Source: Flavobacterium sp. ASW18X
GTDB lineage: Bacteria > Bacteroidota > Bacteroidia > Flavobacteriales > Flavobacteriaceae
DNA: 64,000 nucleotides
NCBI RefSeq assembly: GCF_005144745.1
Contig: NZ_SWKK01000004.1
Coordinates: forward strand, 62,001 to 126,000
Direction: 5' to 3'
Positions 54,660-62,436 of the stretch are shown in pieces. Made by a program: the position numbers and the translations under genes. Positions within the stretch are counted from its first letter, which is position 1, and every line of letters begins with the position of its first letter. The notes beneath the pieces were generated by a model that saw only the letters and a program-made list of their open reading frames with translations, searched no databases and had not been told where the DNA came from.

Positions 54660-55736
54660 ATGCATAAACAAAATACCCCTATTTATTTAGGTGTAATCGT
54701 TCCTTTAACTAGTCCAGGTTGGGCGGAGGCAGGAAAACAAGTACTTGCGGGTATAGAGCTCGGAGTTTCAGAAATAAATAGTAGCGGTGGTATTAGTGGA
54801 AAGCCTATAAAATTATTAGTAAGAGACAGTGCGGCGGACCCCAAAAAAGCCTCCAAGTTTGTAGAAGAATTGGTTGGTTTAGAGGTAAAGGCAATCCTTG
54901 GCGAATACCATAGTGTTGTTGCAAAGCATATAGCGGTTAAGGCAGATGAGCTAAACGTTCCTTTTTTATGTACGTCTGCCGTTATAGATAATTTAATTGA
55001 TAAACCTTCTACATACATTGCAAGACTACCTCTGGTACAATCCAAAGGGTGGGAGGTTTATTCAAGATTTTTGATGGATGAGGGCCATACAAATATAGCA
55101 GTAGCAATTGCACCAAGCGTGTATTGGGAATCTGGAGTAACTATTCTTAAAAAAGCGTTTAGTCAGCAAAACGGTTCTGTAATAGCGTTTAATATCCAAG
55201 ATTATACACCATTAGAATTATGTGATGTTGTTGCAGCCAATAGCGCCACAGCATTGCTGCTTTTAACAGGATATCCAGAACCTGCAACAGCTATTGTAAA
55301 AGCTTTACGAGAAGATAATAGATTGCAAAATTTGAGGATAGGAGCCCCCGCTGGACAACCAGAATTCAATGGCTGGACCAATACTCTTGGCACAATAGGT
55401 AGTTCAATTCCGTTTTTGCGGTATATGCCCAAGGAAGCTAATTCACAAATGGAATATGTTCTAAAAGAAATACGTGAAAAGGGTAAAGAAGAACCTTCAT
55501 TTGTAGCTTTAGAAGGTTATGATGCCATACAGTTGATAGCAGAAATAATGAACCAATTTGGAACAAACCGAGAGCATATTGCAAACGCTTGGACTAAAGT
55601 AAGTATGCAAGGTACTCGTGGTGCCATTAATCTATCTCAAAATGCAAAAGATATGTTTGCACAATGGAAAGAAGCTCCTGTACAGGTTGTAGAAAGAGAT
55701 AAAGAAGATTTAAGCTGTTTTAGAGTATTATTTTAA
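54660..55736 (+). CDS. Periplasmic-binding-fold (type I) protein without signal peptide
   Basis: The 358-residue protein looks like a branched-chain amino-acid/amide-type substrate-binding protein (YLGVIVPLTSPGWAEAGKQ at 9-27, SSGGISGKPIKLLVRDSA at 41-58, FVALEGYDAIQLIAE near 278). It starts directly with the domain: there is no signal sequence or lipobox, and no transport genes adjoin it. It may act as a cytosolic ligand sensor like AmiC, or lack its true start. It is 88 bases after glpF on the same strand, so it may be expressed with the glp genes. A GTG or TTG start upstream does not supply a signal in frame that I can see. Confidence 0.72.
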   Translation: MHKQNTPIYLGVIVPLTSPGWAEAGKQVLAGIELGVSEINSSGGISGKPIKLLVRDSAADPKKASKFVEELVGLEVKAILGEYHSVVAKHIAVKADELNVPFLCTSAVIDNLIDKPSTYIARLPLVQSKGWEVYSRFLMDEGHTNIAVAIAPSVYWESGVTILKKAFSQQNGSVIAFNIQDYTPLELCDVVAANSATALLLLTGYPEPATAIVKALREDNRLQNLRIGAPAGQPEFNGWTNTLGTIGSSIPFLRYMPKEANSQMEYVLKEIREKGKEEPSFVALEGYDAIQLIAEIMNQFGTNREHIANAWTKVSMQGTRGAINLSQNAKDMFAQWKEAPVQVVERDKEDLSCFRVLF

Positions 55737-55827
55737 TTGTAGTCATCTCCATTTACTACAACCGATACTCCAGAATTTAGAATCTTAAAAGGTTTAGAGA
55801 AAGAATCTTTGTTTGTGGAAGATTTGG

Positions 55828-55867
55828 TAGTTTTATACAAAAGAGATATCCGCTTTATTACGGATAT
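55828..55867 (+). repeat. Left boundary repeat A with ATATCCG hairpin
   Basis: TAGTTTTATACAAAAGAG (55828-55845) is repeated exactly at 61465-61482. It is followed by the hairpin ATATCCG/CGGATAT (55846-55852 and 55861-55867). A shared TTATTACGGA lies at 55855-55864. It lies 33 bases before the start of the 55900 gene and may contain its promoter. Confidence 0.65.
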
Positions 55868-55899
55868 TTTAGTGTTGTATTGCATTTTGACTACGAAAA

Positions 55900-56442
55900 A
55901 TGGAAAACTCAAAACATTGTGAAATTTGCGACCATCAATCATTCAATTTTAAAGATGGGATTATCTGTGGCTTGATAGAAAGAAAAGCGGAATTCAATAA
56001 TAAATGTCCAGATATTAAACTGGACAAAAATCTTAAGGAAAAGATTATTGAAATAAACACGGAATTTCAAGATTCCAAATATGTCAAAAAACTAGCTATT
56101 GGAAACCTAATCTTTTATGGGATTATCGGGTTGATTGTCCTAGGATTTTGTAATTACCTGACAACAAAATTATTTGGACTTGGTGTCTTCCATACGGGTT
56201 CAATTGTCATTTTTGTAATTGGAATAATGATACTTGGAATTGGAATTGGAGCTATGAATTATTCAAGGCAAAAACGTGAAATAATATTTCCAAAAAAACA
56301 AACATTGGACAAATTAGCGGGAATTTATAACATCCGCTATGAATTCGACTCTCAGATATCGACCGATATAATGGGAATTAAAGAAACGAAAATCACCTTG
56401 CGCCTAAATGGAGAAAAAATCGAAAGAATTAACCGATATTAA
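55900..56442 (+). CDS. Hypothetical membrane protein with zinc-ribbon-like N-terminus
   Basis: The 180-residue protein begins with cysteines spaced as CxxC (C7, C10 in KHCEICDH), then C23 in IICGL and C35 in NKCPDI, which suggests a four-Cys metal site. Two hydrophobic stretches follow (about 63-88, LAIGNLIFYGIIGLIVLGF, and 95-117, GSIVIFVIGIMILGIGIGA), then a soluble C-terminal domain. I cannot name the family. It lies in the accessory zone and is bounded by the left repeat A and the folded element that starts 15 bases after its stop, as a gene cassette would be. Confidence 0.65.
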   Translation: MENSKHCEICDHQSFNFKDGIICGLIERKAEFNNKCPDIKLDKNLKEKIIEINTEFQDSKYVKKLAIGNLIFYGIIGLIVLGFCNYLTTKLFGLGVFHTGSIVIFVIGIMILGIGIGAMNYSRQKREIIFPKKQTLDKLAGIYNIRYEFDSQISTDIMGIKETKITLRLNGEKIERINRY

Positions 56443-56457
56443 AAACGCAATACAACA

Positions 56458-56576
56458 CGGTGTATAATTAATTGCGGGCGGATTTCTTAAACGGAATCCT
56501 TTGAAATCAATTATCTTTATTCACAGGCGGACATTTTCCGTTGGAAAAGTCCGCAACCAATCATACACGAACCGTT
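56458..56576 (+). repeat. Folded boundary element after the 55900 gene
   Basis: Outer arms TGTATAATTAATTGCGG (56461-56477) and CCGCAACCAATCATACA (56551-56567) pair imperfectly. Inside is the hairpin GCGGACATTTTCC/GGAAAAGTCCGC (56527-56554, one bulged A). It ends in AACCGTT (56570-56576). The layout recalls integron attC sites, but the sequence does not match their consensus. Confidence 0.55.
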
Positions 56577-57039
56577 ACCTGCAAGCTTGAAAAACCGGAT
56601 TGTCCTGAAATAGGTTGACTAAAAAAGTTATCCTATTTAGTAATCTATGAAAGAATCAAAAATACCACCTTGTCAAAAAAAAGGAAGTATGAAAAAGTGG
56701 GTTTTGAACACAAACTTTTCATCATTGACCAAATTCATAATGGACAAATTTCTATTACTTCTGTTAAGCAATAAGATGGTATCTCCATTAGTTCTATTTC
56801 ATCGTCTTAAATACTCTACATAAATGGAATAAATAGCTGTATAAATTTTTACTCAATAGATTCTGTTATACTATAGTAGCTAAACCATAGATTGTATTAT
56901 TGCAGCACTTTTGATAAGAAAATAAAGTTTGTTAAAACTTTTAGTAGCAACCAATGTGGAGAAAAATTAAAAACATGGTAACATTTTGCACTGCTTGTAC
57001 ACCTATAGTAGACGTTAATTCTAAACCTAAAATTTACAG
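56577..57039. other. Gap with transposase remnant
   Basis: Apart from the remnant listed separately, this AT-rich stretch has no intact gene, tRNA or clear promoter that I can find. Confidence 0.5.
56647..56821 (+). pseudogene. Decayed IS3-like transposase orfA fragment
   Basis: From the ATG at 56647 (MKESKIPP) the plus strand reads, after a frame change near 56688, YEKVGFEHKLFIIDQI and HNGQISITSV, which resembles the start of IS3-type OrfA proteins (helix-turn-helix region). A stop follows at 56772-56774, and beyond it DGISISSIS and, in another frame, HRLKYST continue the same protein. There are at least two frameshifts and a stop, so it is not functional. No terminal inverted repeats or orfB were found. 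Confidence 0.6.
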
Positions 57040-57504
57040 ATGAAAATAAAAGAGCTTAAAAAAAGGCCAAGCATTGACCAAAATAAAAACTTGACTAATA
57101 CTTATTCTCAATTTGATAAACTTTTGATTGAATTGAAAAAAAAGGAACTGCCAGAAGAAATTGTAAAGTTTGTTAATGATGGAATTGAACAAATAAACGC
57201 AGTTTCGGAATCAAACAAAGAACTAAGAATACAAATAAAAAAGAGTCAGTCAAGTATTCTTAAGTTGATTGAGAAGAAACTTAAGCTAGTGACTAAAAAT
57301 CATTATAAAAATACTTGGTTAGCATTAGGGATGGTTGCATTTGGTATCCCTTTAGGAGTTGCTTTTGGGACAATCCTTGGGAGTATGGCTTTTTTAGCAG
57401 CAGGATTACCCATCGGATTGGCTATGGGTATCGCAGTCGGTCAAGGGATGGATAAGAAAGCATTTGAAGAAGGAAGACAATTGAATTTAGAAATAAAACA
57501 CTAA
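57040..57504 (+). CDS. Hypothetical protein with coiled coil and glycine-zipper membrane segment
   Basis: The 154-residue protein has a basic, helical N-terminal two-thirds (LLIELKKKELPEEIVKFV, then SNKELRIQIKKSQSSILKLIEKKLK) and a C-terminal hydrophobic stretch with repeated Gly spacing (LALGMVAFGIPLGVAFGTIL, then AAGLPIGLAMGIAVGQG), a glycine-zipper pattern found in membrane-inserting or oligomeric proteins. I do not recognise a family. It is 22 bases before the acetyltransferase gene on the same strand and could be co-transcribed with it. Confidence 0.55.
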   Translation: MKIKELKKRPSIDQNKNLTNTYSQFDKLLIELKKKELPEEIVKFVNDGIEQINAVSESNKELRIQIKKSQSSILKLIEKKLKLVTKNHYKNTWLALGMVAFGIPLGVAFGTILGSMAFLAAGLPIGLAMGIAVGQGMDKKAFEEGRQLNLEIKH

Positions 57505-57525
57505 GCAAAACAAAATTAAGATTGA

Positions 57526-58149
57526 ATGGCAGGTCCCGATAAAAACCTAAAGTTTCCACTTAAAAATTATGAAAGGCTTTGTTTCTTAAAAAATATTGTA
57601 AAGAATCCTAACATAATCGTTGGAGATTACACTTATTATGATGATTTTGAAAACGTTGAGAATTTTGAAAAAAATGTAAAATATCACTTTGATTTTGTTG
57701 GTGACAAATTAATAATTGGAAAATTCTGTATGATTGCTTCTGATGTTAAATTTATAATGAACGGAGCAAATCACTTAACTGACTCATTATCAACTTATCC
57801 TTTTGCGATTTTTGGGAATGGCTGGGAAAATGCAATGGATGAAAAGAGCTATCCCCAAAAAGGAAATATTAATATTGGTAATGATGTTTGGATAGGTTAC
57901 AATGCAACAATTATGGCAGGAGTAACAATTGGCGACGGAGCAATAATTGCTGCAAATTCCACAGTAATTAAAGATGTTGAACCTTATTCAATTGTTGGAG
58001 GAAACCCAGCTAAAGAAATTAAAAAAAGATTTTCAAGCGAAATAATCGGAAAATTATTAGAGCTGAAATGGTGGAATTGGGATATTGAAAAAATAACTCA
58101 AAACGTACAACATTTAACAGATAATAAAGTTAAAAATATAATTGAGTAA
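57526..58149 (+). CDS. CatB/Vat-type O-acetyltransferase (left-handed beta-helix)
   Basis: The 207-residue protein is a hexapeptide-repeat acetyltransferase of the CatB-related/streptogramin acetyltransferase type. It has the family's N-terminal GDYTYYDDFEN near 29-40, the catalytic His in GANHLTDSLSTYPF near 83, and the beta-helix coils INIGNDVWIGYNATIMAGVT and IGDGAIIAANSTVIKDVEPYS, ending with GGNPAKEIKKRF. Members acetylate chloramphenicol or streptogramin A, but many are of unknown natural substrate. Antibiotic resistance is possible, not shown. It sits in the accessory zone. Confidence 0.82.
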   Translation: MAGPDKNLKFPLKNYERLCFLKNIVKNPNIIVGDYTYYDDFENVENFEKNVKYHFDFVGDKLIIGKFCMIASDVKFIMNGANHLTDSLSTYPFAIFGNGWENAMDEKSYPQKGNINIGNDVWIGYNATIMAGVTIGDGAIIAANSTVIKDVEPYSIVGGNPAKEIKKRFSSEIIGKLLELKWWNWDIEKITQNVQHLTDNKVKNIIE

Positions 58150-58196
58150 CAACCAAAGCACAACATACAAACCAACAAACATATCCCCAAACCAAG

Positions 58197-58694
58197 ATGA
58201 GATTAAGCAAGCTAGTATACCTATTGCTGATAACTGTTCTGCTCAATAGCGTTAAAACTCAAGCCCAAAAAGTATGGACAGGCAATTTATTGACCCAAGA
58301 CTTAAAAGATTTTGCCGCTGGCCACTATACAGAAGTTAAAGGAACTATTACTATTCAGGATTTTGATGGAGTAGATTTAAGACCCTTAGAAGGACTACAA
58401 AGATGTTCGGGGAATATTGTTATTAGCAAAAACCAAAAATTAGAATCCTTAAAAGGTTTAGGTAATTTACAAGAAGTTGGAGGCAAAATTGTGATTGAAA
58501 AAAATCCAGAATTGTACAAATTTTGCTCACTTACCAAACAGTTATTGGAACATGGAATTAAGGGAGAAGAAATTAGTAAAGGTATTATGGATAAGATAGA
58601 TATAAACCGGAACGGCTATAATCCTGAACTCATTAATTTACTCAATAAGGATTGTTCCTATGAGAGGTTTCGAGACTTTTGTTTCTCTTGCTAA
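58197..58694 (+). CDS. Short secreted receptor-L-like protein
   Basis: The 165-residue protein has a signal peptide (LVYLLLITVLLNSVKTQAQ) and then a segment like the start of the large neighbour (KVWTGNLLTQDLKDF, where the neighbour has KVWEGDVTPKDLDTF). Two leucine-rich-repeat units follow (LRPLEGLQRCSGNIVIS, LESLKGLGNLQEVGGKIVIE), and a Cys-containing tail (four Cys in the last 60 residues). It looks like a miniature paralogue of the next gene, with which it is tandem. It might be a duplicated and truncated copy or a partner. Function unknown. Confidence 0.65.
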   Translation: MRLSKLVYLLLITVLLNSVKTQAQKVWTGNLLTQDLKDFAAGHYTEVKGTITIQDFDGVDLRPLEGLQRCSGNIVISKNQKLESLKGLGNLQEVGGKIVIEKNPELYKFCSLTKQLLEHGIKGEEISKGIMDKIDINRNGYNPELINLLNKDCSYERFRDFCFSC

Positions 58695-58705
58695 ACCTAC
58701 ACCAA

Positions 58706-61231
58706 TTGACAACTAAAATTATACAACTAGTACTATTACTAACGTTTATAGTGAACGTAAATACGCAAACTTCTAAAGTTTGGGAAGGAGATGTAACACC
58801 TAAAGATTTAGACACTTTTTTAGAGGGCGGGTACACTGCAATTAAAGGCGACCTTAAAATTGGTAAAACAAAGCTTACCCAATTGGCGCAGCTCAAATCG
58901 CTAAAAGTGGTTAACGGCAATGTATCTATAGGTATTCAGGATTATACCGAAGATGTAGATGATGGTAATGAGGGGTTGCAATCCTTAGCAGGTCTGGAGA
59001 ATTTAACAGAAATTACCGGTAAGCTTTTTATTAGTGGTAATGATGCATTAGAAAACATAGACGCCTTAAAAAACTTAAAAAAGGTACACTGGCTCAATAT
59101 TTCTAACAATGCCAAGATTATAACCTTAAAAGGTCTCAGTAATCTTTCGGGAGAATTGTTAGGAGGGTTAGAAATCTATAAGAATAAAAGATTAGAAAGT
59201 CTATCCTCACTATCTGGCATTACAGGAGTGGGTCGTGTTCTATCTGTACATTCATTGTTATCTATAAAAAGTTTAGAAGGATTACATAATGTAGAAACTA
59301 TAAAAGAGGGGGATATAAGTGTAAGTAGTAATGCAAACCTTAAAGATTTAAAAGGGTTAAGAAAACTGAAAATTGTAGAGGAGTCTGTATACATACAAAG
59401 CAATCCCTTACTAGAGAATTTAGAAGGTCTAGAAAAATTAACAGAAGTTGGTGAGTATCTAAATATTAAGCAAAACCACAACCTTAAAAATTTAGAAGGA
59501 TTATCTTCTTTAAAAAGTATAGGAGGAGGCTTTTATGTTACTAAGAATGATAATTTAACTGCTTTAAATGGAATTAAAAAACTGAGTACTCTACAGGGAA
59601 ATTTAAAAATAACAGAGAATCCACTACTAACAGATATTAGTGCCATTAATAGTTTAAAAGGGACCGTAAAAGGAATTTATATTGGCAGAAACCCTTCTTT
59701 AAGAGAAATTAATGGGTTAAACAATATAGTAGGCGTTGCAGAGAATGTACAAATCTATAAAAATCACTTGGAAAGAATTACAGGTTTTAACGGGTTAAAA
59801 ACTATAGGAGAGGGGCTTAGTCTTGTATTTAATCACATCAAAGATTTTAATGCCTTTGAAAACCTTACAAGTGTTGAAGATTTGGGAATTGGGACCAATT
59901 TAGAGGTTGTTGATTTAACAAACACATTTAAAAATTTACGGTTTGTTAAAGACGGTTTTTTTCTGAGGAGTGAAGAAACGTTAAAACATTTTAGTGGACC
60001 CAATGCTATTGCAGAAATAGGGAAAATAGTTGTAACAGATAATGAGAAGCTAGAGTCATTGTCTGGGTTTAATGGTCTTAAAACGGTTAGAGAAAATATA
60101 GATATTAAAAAGAATAAACGATTAAACAACGTACAGGGATTCAATAGTTTAGTGACCTTAACGGGCACTTTTAATATTGTAGAAAATCCAGTGCTAAAAA
60201 GTATACAAGGGTTTAAAAACATAGACTTTATTTCTTACCTCTACGTACATGAAAATAGCGAATTAGTAGACCTTAGTGGTTTCAGTAATTTAAAAAGCGC
60301 AGATGAAATCTTTTTAAGACGAAACTATGCCCTAGAAGATTTAACAGGCTTTAGAAGTTTAGAGAAAGTGTATAAGGATTTAGACCTTAGTTATTTATCG
60401 GAATTAAAATCGTTAAATGGGCTGCAGAAGCTGATGTTTATTGGTAATCAATTAGATTTTACTGATAATAAGAAATTAATAGATTATACAGCTTTGCAAA
60501 TTCCTTTTTTAGAAACGATAACTAATAAAAACCTATGGTTTTCTCGTAATGGTTATAGTCCCTACAAAACAAGAATGCTAATACATGATAGGTTAGACAC
60601 GCGTATTATTCCTGAAGAATACCTGAAATTAAATAGTAGGTGGGAGCTATCTCTCCTTAGAAATGAGATTTTTGCTAGAAGAGGTTTTGATTTTGGGAGT
60701 TCAGAGTTAACAGAATTTTTTTCAAACATGGGGTGGTACCAACCTGTAGAAGGCGTGGAAATTGTTTTAAATGATATTGAAGAAGAAAATGTGCGACTCA
60801 TAAAAATGTACGAACAAGAACGTATAGAGGCGGCTACCAAAGCAATACAAGGTTTAAAAAATAAATACCAAAACAGTATAGATTTTTCTAGTGATTATGA
60901 GAAGTACTATGCCATTTTAAGAAAGTTTATAAACGCTATAGCGGTTAAGAGCGTCGCAAAATCTAACAAACTCACCTATTCTAGAACAGCAAATCTTGAT
61001 AGAAATTTGCTACTGGAAAATGGTGCAGAAGATGTTAGCCAAGCGGAATTAGATAAGATTTCAATTGATTTTAATCACGAAGAAGAAACCACAACCATCA
61101 GTATTGAAGATAATCGTATTGAAGAAGATGAATACGATAGTTGGTTGGTAAAAGAGCTTATTAATTTTAAATTTAAGGTAAAAGATGGCTCTACCGTAAA
61201 TTTTTTACAAGCTACAGGGGAGTATCTGTAA
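58706..61231 (+). CDS. Large secreted receptor-L/leucine-rich-repeat protein with YARHG domain
   Basis: The protein has no ATG near its start. TTG at 58706 (11 bases past the upstream stop) gives a signal peptide (TKIIQLVLLLTFIVNVNTQ); an earlier TTG at 58679 would overlap the preceding gene. From about residue 40 to 600 runs a long series of some 20 receptor-L-type repeats (core LxxLxGLxxLxxVxGxLxIxxN). Near 645-712 is a YARHG domain (NEIFARRGFDF, then FFSNMGWYQP), known in extracellular proteins of unknown role. A roughly 130-residue helical tail ends it. It is a likely surface recognition or adhesion protein. Nothing in the tail shows a Por secretion signal. Confidence 0.78.
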   Translation: MTTKIIQLVLLLTFIVNVNTQTSKVWEGDVTPKDLDTFLEGGYTAIKGDLKIGKTKLTQLAQLKSLKVVNGNVSIGIQDYTEDVDDGNEGLQSLAGLENLTEITGKLFISGNDALENIDALKNLKKVHWLNISNNAKIITLKGLSNLSGELLGGLEIYKNKRLESLSSLSGITGVGRVLSVHSLLSIKSLEGLHNVETIKEGDISVSSNANLKDLKGLRKLKIVEESVYIQSNPLLENLEGLEKLTEVGEYLNIKQNHNLKNLEGLSSLKSIGGGFYVTKNDNLTALNGIKKLSTLQGNLKITENPLLTDISAINSLKGTVKGIYIGRNPSLREINGLNNIVGVAENVQIYKNHLERITGFNGLKTIGEGLSLVFNHIKDFNAFENLTSVEDLGIGTNLEVVDLTNTFKNLRFVKDGFFLRSEETLKHFSGPNAIAEIGKIVVTDNEKLESLSGFNGLKTVRENIDIKKNKRLNNVQGFNSLVTLTGTFNIVENPVLKSIQGFKNIDFISYLYVHENSELVDLSGFSNLKSADEIFLRRNYALEDLTGFRSLEKVYKDLDLSYLSELKSLNGLQKLMFIGNQLDFTDNKKLIDYTALQIPFLETITNKNLWFSRNGYSPYKTRMLIHDRLDTRIIPEEYLKLNSRWELSLLRNEIFARRGFDFGSSELTEFFSNMGWYQPVEGVEIVLNDIEEENVRLIKMYEQERIEAATKAIQGLKNKYQNSIDFSSDYEKYYAILRKFINAIAVKSVAKSNKLTYSRTANLDRNLLLENGAEDVSQAELDKISIDFNHEEETTTISIEDNRIEEDEYDSWLVKELINFKFKVKDGSTVNFLQATGEYL

Positions 61232-61464
61232 CAAATGGTTTTAAGTACTTTCCGTTTCGTTTAATTTTGAGCTTATAAAAATGGCTTTATTACAAGTTTA
61301 GACAGCTAGGGTAGGGGTTCTTTGCCAACCTACCAGAGTCGTCTGCTTAATGGGGTAGTTTTGCTTATTTCTCGGGTGATTCTAATTGCGTTTAGGTGTT
61401 GTTTTATTTTAAACATGAAAAAAATAACGCACACAAAAACCAATTTTATTTGTCTATAATTTAT
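61232..61464. other. Intergenic stretch, no gene seen
   Basis: AT-rich, with a weak imperfect hairpin near 61310-61333 (GGTAGGGGTT with AACCTACC). I see no reading frame or RNA. Confidence 0.4.
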
Positions 61465-61505
61465 TAGTTTTATACAAAAGAGTTATTCGTTATTACGGAC
61501 ATCCG
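61465..61505 (+). repeat. Left boundary repeat B
   Basis: TAGTTTTATACAAAAGAG (61465-61482) is identical to repeat A. TTATTACGGA (61490-61499) is also shared, at nearly the same spacing (25 versus 27 bases from the repeat start). A small palindrome CGGA-CA-TCCG follows (61496-61505). Confidence 0.65.
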
Positions 61506-61534
61506 CAAATAATAGTATAATTTACGTCAAATGA

Positions 61535-61807
61535 CAGGTATTAATTATTATTCTTTATATTGAGGAACATTCAAACATTTTTTATTTTTATAGGACCAAC
61601 AGCATGAAAATACGCTTGTTGGAAAATGATAATGATGCTGCAATCTTTTTTATTAGTACAACTATCCTGCACGAGTATGTTCATTATGGTGATTACAGTA
61701 ATGGATTTGATTATCCCGGTGAAGAAGGTCGGAAATTTGAAATTTCTGTATATGGCGAAAATGTTCATACTGATAGAGCAAGAATAGTGTTAAACAGAAT
61801 AAATTAA
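61535..61807 (+). pseudogene. Truncated metallopeptidase-like (HExxH) fragment
   Basis: The frame is open from 61535; the first ATG is at 61604 and gives only 67 residues. The peptide contains ILHEYVHYGDYSNG, an HExxH zinc motif, followed by EEGRKFEISVYGENV. Without the rest of a peptidase domain it is probably a remnant, perhaps of a polymorphic toxin, whose effector domains often carry such motifs; that is inference. An ATG at 61531 in another frame gives only ten codons. It may also be a small real protein. It is followed 6 bases later by a lipoprotein gene. Confidence 0.4.
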
Positions 61808-61813
61808 AAGCAT

Positions 61814-62293
61814 ATGTGGAATTTTAAAGCTATTTTTTTTATATACTTGACACTATTCCTTTTATGCTGTAAAAGAAATACATCTAATTTTTCCGATTCC
61901 ATTTTACAGCCTGCTCCCTTAGATATTGTAAAAAAATGTTTTACCAAACAGGATAAAGAAAATATTTTGGAATCAATAATGGGTACTGAAGAATTTCAGA
62001 TGTTCTTGCATCCTGAAATCGATGGTCGTTTACCAATTTTGTTAGTTAAAAGTGAGTTTATATCTACTGATTTAGAACTTTTTTCTAATGGACAAAAGGT
62101 AGAATATGTAGACTCATTAAATCTACCAAATGGTAGACAACACAGAATTAAACTATTAGAGATGGATTGCGAAAAAAACATTATAAAATATTCTATTTTT
62201 TATCCCATTGAAGGAGCAATCATTTCTGGTTCAGTTAAAAAAAAAGAAAATATTTGGGTTCCATTTAATACATCATGGGGCGAGAAAAATTAA
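61814..62293 (+). CDS. Hypothetical lipoprotein
   Basis: The 159-residue protein has a lipoprotein-like signal (FFIYLTLFLLCC, Cys18/Cys19) and a mature domain of about 140 residues with no recognised family. It starts 6 bases after the truncated HExxH peptide, on the same strand, so the pair could be toxin remnant and immunity-like neighbour; this is a guess from position only. A folded boundary element begins 22 bases after its stop. Confidence 0.55.
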   Translation: MWNFKAIFFIYLTLFLLCCKRNTSNFSDSILQPAPLDIVKKCFTKQDKENILESIMGTEEFQMFLHPEIDGRLPILLVKSEFISTDLELFSNGQKVEYVDSLNLPNGRQHRIKLLEMDCEKNIIKYSIFYPIEGAIISGSVKKKENIWVPFNTSWGEKN

Positions 62294-62314
62294 ATACAAA
62301 CCACAACAAAGAAC

Positions 62315-62436
62315 TTAGGTATAAACGCATTAACGGCAAGAGTAATTAGCCCAGCCCGCTTTGCTCTATGAACCAAAACCCAACTAAACAGTAAATTAAG
62401 TTTCTAAATATTGCTATTGCGCTTATACTAACCGTT
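62315..62436 (+). repeat. Folded boundary element after the 61814 gene
   Basis: TTAGGTATAAACGC (62315-62328) pairs with GCGCTTATACTAA (62419-62431) with one bulge and one mismatch, and AACCGTT (62430-62436) follows, the same end sequence as the element at 56458-56576. It starts 22 bases after a stop codon, again just downstream of a small gene. Confidence 0.5.

Noticed and set aside
61310-61333. Weak hairpin downstream of the LRR gene as a terminator
   Set aside because: The stem has a bulge and is not followed by a T run.
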